A stretch of DNA of 64,000 nucleotides, from positions 2,503,501-2,567,500 of the forward strand of contig NC_089284.1 of assembly GCF_963678975.1 (NCBI RefSeq). Reading direction: 5' to 3'. Positions 11,573-22,622 of the stretch are shown piece by piece (positions within the stretch are counted from its first letter, which is position 1; the number at the start of each line of letters is the position of its first letter). The notes beneath the pieces were generated by a model, which saw only the letters and a program-made list of their open reading frames with translations, ran no database searches and was not told the DNA's origin. Source of the DNA: Dysidea avara (taxonomy: Eukaryota > Porifera > Demospongiae > Dictyoceratida > Dysideidae). Position numbers and translations under genes: made by a program.

Positions 11573-14500
11573 TCACTTTACACTGCCTGCAGTGAAAAAT
11601 GAACATAATCCAGAATCTAATGTTTTAGGAGGTAAGGATTCTCTGCCTTTGGCTGACTGAATGCTATCATTGCATCTTTCTAATGTGCTAATAACAGTCT
11701 TTGATGTGGTCCTTTGTGCATTATGCAGTAATGGCTTCAATATATGAGAGGATGATGCTTGAGGTGATGTGACAGCAACAGTGGTGATTCTGTTGTTATG
11801 GGGGGGTGACATTTGGGTGAGCATGCTCTCTGGCAAACTAGGAGACCACAAGTCAAAGTCTAAGAATTCACTATCAACTTCATGATAGTAAGTTGCCTGT
11901 GAAGATGGCTTCAAGTTTAGGGGTGTGAAGGGTTTAGACTTTGTGGGTGGGACTGCAGCTGCTTGTTGAGGTTTTGCTAGTGACATAGGAAAAGTTGAAG
12001 TTGATTGCTGAAATTTAGAGGGTGTGGCTGATAAGTGCTTAAACTTTGGAGTAGCTTGCTGGGCAGGTGGTAGCCTAACTTTGGAAGGAGGAAGATAAGA
12101 GAACCGATCAGTTAGGGAAGTTGTACTACTTGTTGCAGTATCTGATGTTAGCTATAAAACAGAATGCATGGACACAACACACAGTACAAGTGTATGTACC
12201 TTGAATCTCTTAGCTGGGGTGGCTGATGGAGTGGCATCAGTTCTGCTGTGCAACTGACTCAAGTAACTATCCATTTGTGTATCACTTTTATCTTTGAATA
12301 GTTTTCTTTTCCTCTACAACCACGCCCAACAATACACTACCATGTACACAATGTAATACTTACCTGCGGTGTAGCTGATGGATTAGCTGGTGGATTAGTT
12401 GCTATTAAGGAATAATGGAATGGGAAAATATTTTTAAATGTATCCACCTGTACTCTTAGGATGAGCAATACGGGCTTTTTGACTTCTCACTTCAACAAAG
12501 TCTTCTACTGCTCCACTGTAGTTCTCCTATACGTATTGTCTAATTAGTATGCACACACAGCGGCGGAGGAAGTAGTTGATATGAGGGGGGGCTCTGCTGG
12601 GCTGACCCAGACTTATTTCTATAGTTTGGTAAGGTGAGACCCAAAAAAAAGTCACAACCAACTAACAATAGCTTTCCACCTCACCAGCTACCATTTCTAG
12701 CTGATAAACTACATAAAAATCCTTACATAGCTCGCTACACACTGACTACTTTATTAGAGTGACTGCTCTATTAGAGTATCTTGATCTTTATCACGGTTTT
12801 CAGCCCCACTCCAAGAAAGATAATTTTGGTGTGATATCATTCTGAGGGGGGGCTAAGCCCCCTAGCCCCCCCCCCCCCTCCTTTCCGCCACCTATGTGCA
12901 CTCATGTTACCACCATTACCTTATTAGAAATGTTGTCATTCTCATAGGAAGGAGTGAACACATTCTTAACATCCACACCCACTATGTGGTTACATATTAT
13001 ACACTATAATCTCATGTGATACACACCATAGTCTAAACTGATCCAATGGAACTTCAGTTCAGCTGATGATCTAGCACTGTGGAACACTTCCATCTTCCTC
13101 ATGAGCAATCCTTCACTGAATGACTCACTACTACAAGAGGGACAGTGTGTTGTAACTGTATCTCTACATGTCTATAGTGTAACACATCATCCAAACACTT
13201 TAGTAGAAAATGCTAATAATTAGGTTTAGTAGGACTAGGGATGGGCGGTATTGGAATTTTAGTGCCCAGGGTATTGTGCAGTAAAACATTGTGATGTTAC
13301 CATTTATTGTAGTTATAATTATAGGTGATTGTTATATTAGAGTGGTTGACTGTTCTATTAGGGTATTTAGAATTTTGCGATAATTTTGGATTTACAAGTT
13401 CTAGGCACTTGTCTTCAGTAGCATCATGTGTTTGTTTGTAGTACAATATAATAATCTTCTGGCCTCAAAAGAGGTTACAAACACTGAAAATAAAAACCAT
13501 GATATTGTAAGATCACTGTTTTACTGAAATCTAGACAATACAGGCATTGTTTCATTGAAATAGTGTGGTATTACTATAATACCAAGACACCGCCCAGCCC
13601 TAAGGAGGACAACATGATGTACCTCTAGAAGATGGCTTGGACTGAAATGTTGGGATTGCAAAAATAGTGGAATGGACTACTAGAATGGTGGAATGAAAAA
13701 ATTATATAAGTGCATTTTTCCTAGCTGGTTGCTAAGTACTAATACTTGCATGTTACAGGAGAAGAAAGGCATCAGTGTAGCTATGAAATTGTGCAGCAAG
13801 AATAAATACAGCAGATTCTCAAAACACACCTCGAATGTAAAATGACTGTTCAATTAGAGTATTTTGTTGTCATTGATGAATGTATGTTCTATTAGAGTAG
13901 TTGAAAGGAGCTCTGTATAACTGAACAAATTCTTGTCTGAACTCTGGTGCTTGGATAAGCAAGGATCCACTATAATTGAGGACTAGATCTTGCTAGTAAA
14001 CCATGATGACTTGCAAGATGTTCCATAGAGTGGCGTATGTCAGAGCAAAAGTTAATGATAACCCTCTTAAGTCTTGGTCAGAGCTACACCATTGTTCTGG
14101 TTTCAAATAGTATACAGGTTGCAATACAAATACAAAAACTACAACAGAAATTACATGCTTAGAGGTTATTTGAACATCATTAAATAAAATCTAGTTTATT
14201 CACTAATGCTCAGTACAGTTACTCTAATAGAATGCACAGAGGCCATGAAATCACTTACATACTCATACCCGTGTTTTTCAACAAAAGTATTCAGATAGTA
14301 ACTGACTTTGATAAATGCTACATTCAATCACTCTAACAGAACACACACCTAATTAAAGGTGTCAATTTACCTCACGCGATGTTTGTACACAACATTGTTA
14401 CTGCTGTCTCCCACTATCAGAACACACCACCTCCTTGGGGAATTTCCTGTTGCCATTGCACCACTGTTACTACATGTAATGGTGACCTGAAGTTCTGCCC

Positions 14501-17500
14501 TGTGACGGCTTAGTCCAGGACACTACAGACAACCACCACTTTGACAGTAATGATTATCAATATTATGTAATTACTTGTTGTATGGACACAACATAGTGTG
14601 GTACAGCTGCTGCAGCATCTTGTAACTGTTGTCAATATACATTAAAATATTATAAAATGTGTAAGACTTACTTGGTTACCAAATGGTGGATGTCTATTGA
14701 CAATCTGAAACAGAAATAAACATCAATATAAAACGTTTTTAGCTTACCAGCTCTAGTTCTCGCGGGTTGGTGGAGGCTATCTTCTCAAAACTGATCATTC
14801 CAGCATTGACCAGAGCATTAGACAATGTTGGACCTATACAGTGTCCATGTACAGATGTAGTGTGTGTATACTGCATCTCAGTGTCTACCTATTTTATCCA
14901 ACTGTTTTGCAACATGTTTGGAGTTCTCCCAAAGTCTACACAGGATAGAATAAGAAGTTGGATAAGAATATTTGTTTAGTCACACTCACTTGCACTGAAT
15001 GCTCTTGTAGAGGAGTACAGCTCCCAATAAGGTCTGGTATTTGCCATTCCTCCATTGTAGTTCCATCATACCTATAACATACAATGATATACACAAGACA
15101 CAGACAGGGTCACACTCACATCTCGACAGTCTTGCTGCAAATCGGAATATCTTCTAAACATGTAAAACAATGCTAGATGACAGTACAATGCAGTTGCTGG
15201 TATGTGAATATATTTGAGAAATAATTCTGGTATTGGGTGCCCAGTATATACAGGCAGGTACTAACAGAGATCGTTCTACTTTTGCATATTACTAAACATT
15301 AGTATTGGCCTGATACCAATTCTAGAAGTAGTGCAGCTCTTTACACACATCTAACCTGTGTATCTTGATTGAGGGCAAAGTCATGTAGTGGCAGACAACC
15401 CAATGCAGCTTGTATCAGACTATTAGTATAGCATCAATATGTATTGTGTCCTCCATTGTGTGCTTACCAGTTAACCTTCATATCAGTAGATTTGATCTTC
15501 CCATCCATTGGATATCTGACCAACAACATATGATTGGTTATATATAGTCTGTGGTGTTACTAACAATACGGTCTGCTTGGTTTTGTTTTTGTTCAACCCA
15601 TTCAGTGTCTTCTTCTCATTTACTCTCAAGTAGATATCCTTAAACTCCTCACAACAAGACAGTTCAGTAACCTGCACACACTATTAACTATTATGTGTAG
15701 TGATTCTTCCTCACAAGATGTCCAAGTGTCTTGTCTCCTCCTAGTTGCAGGAATCTTCTCATTGATTGGTAAGCAACACAATATCTGGCCATCATGCTAC
15801 CAATATCTGCATAATACAAGTGTGTAACATACATGTACTATTAATATAACCTGTGGGTGCTAACTGATCTTCTGTCATAGTGATTAGCATGTCACTGGAG
15901 AGCAGGGTGAGATCTCGTAGACACATTTCTATAGATATAATGTACTATTGAACATGACCACTGTGTTACCTTGTAGCTTGTCTTCTAGCTGCTGCTTGCT
16001 GAGCTCTGCTGGTATATCTTTACCATAATGAGAAGGGTTTTGTTTGATCCTGATGTAGAGGAAGGTTGACTTGATCCACTCAAGGGCAATAGGGACACTC
16101 GTGATTGTATGTAGAACTATCTCAGCATTAAGATGTTCAATAAGATTCTTATGAAGGCTAGAAAATGTATTACTACTCAGTTGATGGCATATCTTTACTA
16201 CTACCCACTTGCTTTCAATGACCTGAGCTCCAGTCAACAGTACTTCATATTTTGACTGTACAAATATAGCTAGTCACAATTGATGTGTCACTCAGATCAC
16301 CTTCTTACTTTGGTAGCATTCCTGGTCATGATAACAACAGTGGCAGTTGTATCAAACTGTTGAGAGACATACATACAACATGAGGTAAAGATTCATATTG
16401 TATACTTGTGGTCTCCCAGCTCTGCCTATCATCTGCAGGACCTGTGTCTCTGAGTACTCTGTGAACATTCCACCGACGTACTGTTGTGTGGACTTGATGA
16501 CCACAAGATGGGCAGGAAAATTGACCTTGAAATGGCACCAACTAAACCATGCACCATGAATTTTGGTTTGCTTACTCCCATGGCCAGAGTACTTGTGCAA
16601 ACTGTAAATATAGAATACTCAACATTTCACACAACAAAAAAAAAAATTATTGGAAACACACTGGGGTTTCACAATATTCGATTGTTTGCTGTGCAACATT
16701 ACAAAAGCTTCTTTGCTTACAGAGAACAGGCAATTCTGCACTAAGGAACATTGTCTCCAACATCTTCCTGTCTGCAGTGTCCAGGCCAGCATGATGGTAG
16801 CCCACACCACACATGACCACCTCTGTACACCAACCATACACAAATGAAGCAACACTCATATTCTAACCTCGTAACTTATTTTCACGGATAGAGTTAGCTG
16901 CTAATTGTAACCTATACAATATAACATGTCAATGGTCTATCGAACGGCTAACATGTACCTTTGTCTGTGTTGTGGACCCATCACAAACCTAGCATCTTTG
17001 ACCAGTGTTGTTGCTGCTTGCTGAGTTGCTTTACGAGTGGAACAGAACTAAGTAGAGCATACCACAACATACAGTATTGTCAAATGGTTGTATATATAAT
17101 CACTGGACTGGACTAGTGGACTGAATTATTGGACTCAGATATTTTTCTTTTTTTACCAAATAATTGGCCAACTGGTTGTAGTCTCGTGTAGTTAGACCAC
17201 TCCCCCACCCATAAAGAAACTTATACCCACACACAAAAGAAAGGTGTGACCGTCAGCATTGCCAGCTGCAGCTGTACATCAGCTATGGAATAGCAAGACA
17301 GTTCTCACTATACTTAGTTTAGCTGACTCGATGACTGTAACTTATATTTAGGATGCATGGTTACTACAACACCACATACACATGTACTGTATGCATGGTT
17401 TGTACTTCATGGTGAGATGAATGGTAGTCATACAATGGAGTCTATGCCAAGAGAGAGTTATTATGCAAATTGCACATAATCCTAAGATGAACAGGCAGTA

Positions 17501-20211
17501 CCAAGTAGACAGGTTCACCTGTGTATTTTACTTTTAAAACCAGTTGCTCAAATATGTATGTGCTAAAAAAGAAAAGAAAAAAAACAACAACAACAAGAAA
17601 GAAAGAAACAAACAAAAAACCTGAGTCCAGTAGTCCAGTCCACCAGTCCAGTACAACCACAGGGTATAACACATACCACAAGTGTAGGTTTGTTATCACT
17701 AAAACTCTGTATCACACCAGCAAGGCGATAGTTTAGGCTCATATCAAATTTGAAGCTGCTAGCAGATTCTGGATAACCCAGTACAACCTTGTGTAGCTTA
17801 ACAGGTCGATTGCTATCGTCTATGCTATGTAGTAATAAATACAGCAGCATCACCAAACGTACACACAATATATACCTGATAGAGACAGCAGGATCCTGTT
17901 CAGTACCCAACCAAGCAGCAATCTAATTGTCAGTAAATAAACAAGTACAATATAGTCACCATTGTATCTTACATCTTTGATATTTGGGATGGTAGCAGAC
18001 ACTGCTATAAAACGTAGAGGGATCGACGTGATTTGCTTCTGACCTGTAACTCCCTCTCTCTGTTGTAGTGATACCCGTACTGTCTTCATACGACTAACAA
18101 TAGCCTCCACTGTTGGGCCTCTACACTCATCATTCAACTGATGTACCTTTGATTATGTTGTAAAGGTAGTATATACATCATGTATGGCGCACCTCATCTA
18201 TGAAGAACAATCTGACTTGTTGTACCAGTGACTGATTATCTCTCCATCTTCTGGTCATACTGTCCCATTTCTCCTATACATATAGAGTTGACCTTTTGTG
18301 CATGTATGCACACACGCACACACACATATGTACACGCATACACACATACAAAGACAGACGCATGCACACAGACACATTCCCCCCATACTGGAGTTGTGGT
18401 GATAATATGGGCACGTTGTAATTCAAAGTAGTCATCCATTTCAGTGTCCCCTGTCAGTTCACAGCAGGTCAATCCTAATGGACCAAACTTGCCATTCCAA
18501 TCAGTGTATCGCTCAGTACACAATGCTTTGATAGGAGCAACTACAAATAAATACAAACGTCAACTAACACAACATAACAATATTCAATACCATATACGAT
18601 CTTGAAAGAACTCTTGGATTGTGTTAACAATCTTATTATAGCCATTTCAAAGATGGCAGTTTTTCCCGAACCAGTAGGTGCAGAAGTTACTATGTGTTTA
18701 TCACTGTGTAGTACCTAATGAGAAGTATACTTAAATGATATTTTAGAACAGTCTTCATACATGATCAAAGGCTTGTGACTGGACTACATTGAAACTAGAA
18801 TATCCACTAAACACTCTACGGTACTCTTCAGCTAAACACAATCAATTAAGTAATCAACATGTACTCTAATTAACTAAAGGATACGTATTTCTTTGACAGA
18901 CCTCAGTCGGCTTACACCATCACTGCTAAACTGATCATGGTCTATTATAAATCATATCACAAGTAGTAGTGATAGTTGCAGTGATGTACCTTGATGGTAA
19001 CCTTGTTGGTAGCTTTGTAATTTAGGTGAGTCAGCATAATAAGATTCATATTCAGCAGTATCATATTGACCTACCAATTAGATTATCTAACACCATCATA
19101 ACATACATTTTACATAATGCTCAAAACACTAGTGAAGCAGGTGGTGAGTCATCAGTACAATTATAGTAAATACTCTAATAGAGTATATGGTGACCTAGCA
19201 AAGTATGCAGCATCATTTGTTTGGCTGTTGCTTTGATGCAAACACGATATATCATACAACAATACTAGAATCTGCATAGCGAGTATATTCTGTGTCTTGG
19301 AAATCTACGAGCTACTACAAGTGTTTGTTCTAGTAATGTCACTGTTGGTTTCACGGTAGTAACATGCTTGAGCTTTGTTAGTGAGAAACACGATATATCA
19401 TACAACGATACTAGAATCTGCATAGCGAGTATATTCTGTGTCTTGGAAATCTACGAGCTACTACAAGTGTTTGTTCTAGTAATGTCACTGTTGGTTTCAC
19501 GGTAGTAACATGCTTGAGCTTTGTTAGTGAGATTCCTTCCTTTAGTGGCGATATCAAGAGTTCACTCTTGGTGATATTTATCTAGCTGTAGAAGTGGTTG
19601 AGTGGATAAACTTAGTACCAGGCAGATAAGCAAACAGAAAACAACAATGACAGGATTCCAAAACGTCTGATGTGCCCAATATGTAGTTTTGCAGGACCAG
19701 ATAACCTCCCAATGACAGGGAATAGCAGTAGTCTTGCCAGCTGGTCAGCCCGTACTTTTCTTTGTTATATGATTGGGGAGAAAGACAACCAAAAAGCTAG
19801 CTGGCCAGACTAGCTGCTAGTAAGAGAGTCCATTCTACAACCCCACAATACTAACTCAATTTATATCTCTGAATTTATTTTATACAATTACTAACAACAC
19901 CTACTATAATACTGTACCATCATGTGTGATGAAACTTGGTGACCTGACTGATTCTTCCAGAACATCGTCTTCTCCAGCACTCTCCGAGTTCACTAAACTT
20001 CCGTCAAAATAGTTTCCTACGACGTAGCTGTTTGCTTTTGTCTTCGTAGTATCAAATAACGGTCCCCTGGTACATGAAATAAAGGTCAACTAGAAGAGAA
20101 ACAAACTAACCTTGCAGAAAGATTACTGCTGACGGGAGAAAAGTTGTAAAAGATGTCGTCAAACAAATCATTTGGGTCTGGGGCTGGAGGAACAAGTGCA
20201 GACGTCTCCAT
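11573..20211 (-). CDS. HFM1: HFM1/MER3 meiotic DNA helicase (SF2, Ski2-like), about 37 exons
   Basis: The start ATG is at 20211. Main exons run 20211-20111, 20066-19918, 19070-18990, 18941-18885, 18831-18761, 18714-18591, 18540-18389, 18273-18193, 18146-17971, 17922-17876, 17824-17677, 17047-16959, 16911-16868, 16822-16721, 16601-16576, 16525-16406, 16356-16309, 16255-16209, 16157-15970, 15930-15851, 15806-15715, then further small exons to a last exon at about 12152-11573. Motifs in order: APTGSGKT (Walker A), YVAPIKALC, ITTTP then EKWDSMTRRW, DEVH split across an intron, SATIP, PTLVFCSTRK, YHHAG, TSTLAMGVNFP, QMIGRAGRPQ. The Sec63-type domain follows (EHLNAEIVLHTIT, RVNEKKTLNGLNK, KLWENSKHVAKQL, NRHPPFG). 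HFM1 helicases process recombination intermediates for meiotic crossovers in the nucleus. The C-terminal exons are Ser/Thr/Pro-rich and less certain. Several joins between 15.6 and 12.9 kb are inferred from phase only. Confidence 0.92.
12558..12893. mobile_element. MITE in an HFM1 intron (CGGCGGAGGAAG ends, paired TCTATTAGAGTA motifs)
   Basis: The left CAGCGGCGGAGGAAG and right CTCCTTTCCGCCACCTA are inverted, each next to long G or C runs. The interior holds GAGTGACTGCTCTATTAGAG followed by TATCTTGATC, a block shared with elements at 20560-21415 and near 26410-26470. That suggests one family with diverged ends. It sits between HFM1 exons ending near 12951 and starting near 12529. Confidence 0.65.
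13236..13602. mobile_element. hAT-like MITE in an HFM1 intron, 8-bp target duplication (7/8 match)
   Basis: The termini TAGGGATGGGCGGTATT and AATACCAAGACACCGCCCAG+CCCTA are inverted copies. The flanking 8-mers AGTAGGAC (13228-13235) and AGGAGGAC (13603-13610) differ at one position, as expected for an aged 8-bp duplication of the hAT superfamily. There is no coding capacity. A TCTATTAGGGTAT copy of the dispersed motif lies inside. Confidence 0.75.
17101..17652. mobile_element. Inverted-repeat element in an HFM1 intron (CAGTCCAGTAGTCCAGTCCA family)
   Basis: The left end carries CACTGGACTGGACTAGTGGA then CTGAATTATTGGACTCAG. The right end carries CTGAGTCCAGTAGTCCAGTC then CACCAGTCCAGT. A 95-bp relative with the same termini lies at 49599-49695. 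The interior includes A-rich sequence. It lies between HFM1 exons 17047-16959 and 17824-17677. Confidence 0.7.
18297..18383. repeat. Impure CA/CATA microsatellite
   Basis: CACACGCACACACACATATG and similar impure CA repeats fill the short HFM1 intron between exons 18540-18389 and 18273-18193. Any open frame read through here is a by-product of the repeat. Confidence 0.8.
19242..19533. repeat. Two-copy tandem duplication, period 146 bp
   Basis: The unit starting ACACGATATATCATACAAC at 19242 begins again at 19388, and the two copies look essentially identical (one visible A/G difference early on). It is inside the HFM1 intron between exons 20066-19918 and 19070-18990. The near-identity means either recent duplication or an assembly artefact. 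Confidence 0.85.
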
Positions 20212-20559
20212 CAGCTGAGAGTGAAGAGGAAATCCCTGCAACTGGTGTCTATGGCAACCAGAGCGCGCCTAAATTGCAGTCCATGTAAGCGCGTGCTCGG
20301 AAGAGATATTTATTACTTGAGCTGCTTAGATAAGGTCTACGACTAGATACGTGCCGAGCATGGTGTGGAGCGAGGTCTGGAGGGATATTTTGCGTGTAAT
20401 TACGGTAGTCCATCAGCGCCCGCCTTTCTATTAAGAGGGGGCGGGCGCTAGTGTAGCAGGTACTGTCTTCGAAACTGTTTTAGCCCCTCCACATTAAATC
20501 ATAGCCCGGATACAGCATAGGGATCGAATAGAGCAGTCCTAAAAGATTCAAGACCAGTA

Positions 20560-21415
20560 CAGGGGCGGATCTAGGATTTATAAAAGGGGGGGGGGCTAAT
20601 TCAAGGTACTAATCTCTTGGGTAGAGGTGTACAAAGCACACTTCCCAGCAAGCGAAGCATGCTGGAACTAGGGGGGTCTGGGGGCATGCCCCCTCAGGAA
20701 AATTTTGAAAAGTAGATGCTAAAATACTGCAATTTAGAGACATTTCCACATAAAATTCATACCTGTAGATATTTTATATACTGCCTTTAGATTATAGGTA
20801 TGGCTCTCTGAAGCATTTTGCTAATGGAAAAGTTTGGGTAGGTACAGACAACCAAGTACATGATGTACAATTGCACAACACTGAATAGGTGCATGTTAGA
20901 ATAAGAATGTTGAAAGTGGAAAATTTTGAAATTTGAACAATACAAGATTGAATCTGAGAGCATTTTCTATGGAAATTGTGTACCTGAATTAAGTATTGCC
21001 ATACATATTAACTACACAAGTATAGATGCATGAATGAAGCCCTTTAAACAGACCAATGCACTTCATTGTATGTATAAGTGTAGGCAGATTTGGAAAAATT
21101 CCATAACAGAACCAACTACATGTTTCCAGTGAATGTTCTATTAGAGTAGTTAGCTGACTGCTCTATTAGAGTATCTCGATCTTGTACACCTCCAATGCTG
21201 ATCCGGGTCCTTGTTGCATAAACTTTAGCATAAATCCACTGATAATACCTTGGAAAGATGTTATAAGGTGGTTTTATGAGTATTTGTATTATTAGTGATC
21301 ATATAATTATGCTAAGACAAAATTTCATTATAATACTCAGCATATTGATCAAGTAAAGCCTAAATATGAAAGGGGGGGCTTCAGCCCCCAAAGCCTCCCC
21401 CTGGATCCGCCCCTG
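20560..21415. mobile_element. Non-autonomous DNA element with CAGGGGCGGATC termini
   Basis: The left terminus CAGGGGCGGATC (20560) and right terminus GATCCGCCCCTG (ending 21415) are perfect inverted copies. CAGTA stands directly outside both ends (20555-20559 and 21416-21420), suggesting a 5-bp target duplication. Inside the ends are GGGGGG/CCCCCC runs and a GGGGGCATGCCCCC segment. The body holds GTTCTATTAGAGTAGTTAGC followed by TGACTGCTCTATTAGAGTAT. No coding frame. Fragments of the same family lie at about 1.1 kb and 26.2-26.5 kb. Confidence 0.8.
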
Positions 21416-22622
21416 CAGTATCAATACATAGTTGCTTACTTCAAAATAATTTATATGGTTAACCTTTTGTAGCTATGTTACAAACCTTGCAACTATGGCT
21501 TTAGACCTCAAAAATTGCCAAAATTGGCAGCCAGAATTCACAGGCTTTACCCTCTTCACGGGTCCCTAGTGGGATAGCATTTAATAATAAAAGTTGTCCG
21601 GCAAGTTAGACAGCAACTTTTGAACTGCTCTCACTTTCTGAGCAGCAAAAAGCTGCCACTTCAGTTTGGCGCAACTTTTCAACTCATAATTTCCATCTTT
21701 GACAATTTTTGAGCAGGCCAAACTGCTTACTGAAAACTGGCAACTTCTGGTGTGCTTTGAACAACTACAAGCCGGATGGTGTTCAAAAGCTACCAATTTT
21801 GGCCGTAAGTGCATGTATTCCTTTTTTTATATAAAGAATGATGAACTAATCAATTCAGGTGGAATTTAGTTTGCCAAAAATGGCAATTTTTAGTTGGCAA
21901 ATTACTGAATATGTAATTGTCAAAAATGACGACTAGAAATTGCAACTTTTCACTGAACTGCTTTCAATTGCCATTGTGGTAAGTGTTATACATAATTTTG
22001 TTGAAAGTATAACTACATGATATATTAGGACTGTATAGCTATTATAGGGATCATGGAAGTTTGCACCTTTCACAAAAAATGTTGACCAGAAACCAGCTTT
22101 ATACAATCCCTTCATGGCACCTTGGCAGCATTGGTTATAGGTAGAATCAGTGGCGTAGCCAGGAAAATTTTTTTACCGAGGCAAAGTCTATTCATTGAAA
22201 TAATTGAGAGGGTCAGCTTCTGACTCAACTGATTCACACTCACTTTCAAGATTGGGTGGTACAGCATTTGCAGGTTGACTCTCTGTTTGGATGGAAGAAA
22301 TTGTTTCAGAAGACTCTGAGCATTTTCTACATGTCATAATTAATGTTCCAGCTTAGTTAATGCTACAGTATATGCATATCATGCATGCTTCAATTTTTAG
22401 ACTAGTGTAATTACACTCAACACAAAAACTGAATCAGACTACTCCAGAGATATTTATTTATTTATTAATGCTTTATAGTACACACATACAATCATAAGCT
22501 TAGGTACACACACAGATACAAGAATTGACAATACACATGGTGTACTAAAGGTCTGTAGGCTTGTTCCTACAGCCAAAAGTAGTAATTATAAAATAATAAT
22601 AAAAGAACACATGATAAATTGT

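Noticed and set aside
18228-18431. + strand frame rich in His/Thr/Tyr
   Set aside because: Produced by an impure CA microsatellite within an HFM1 intron.
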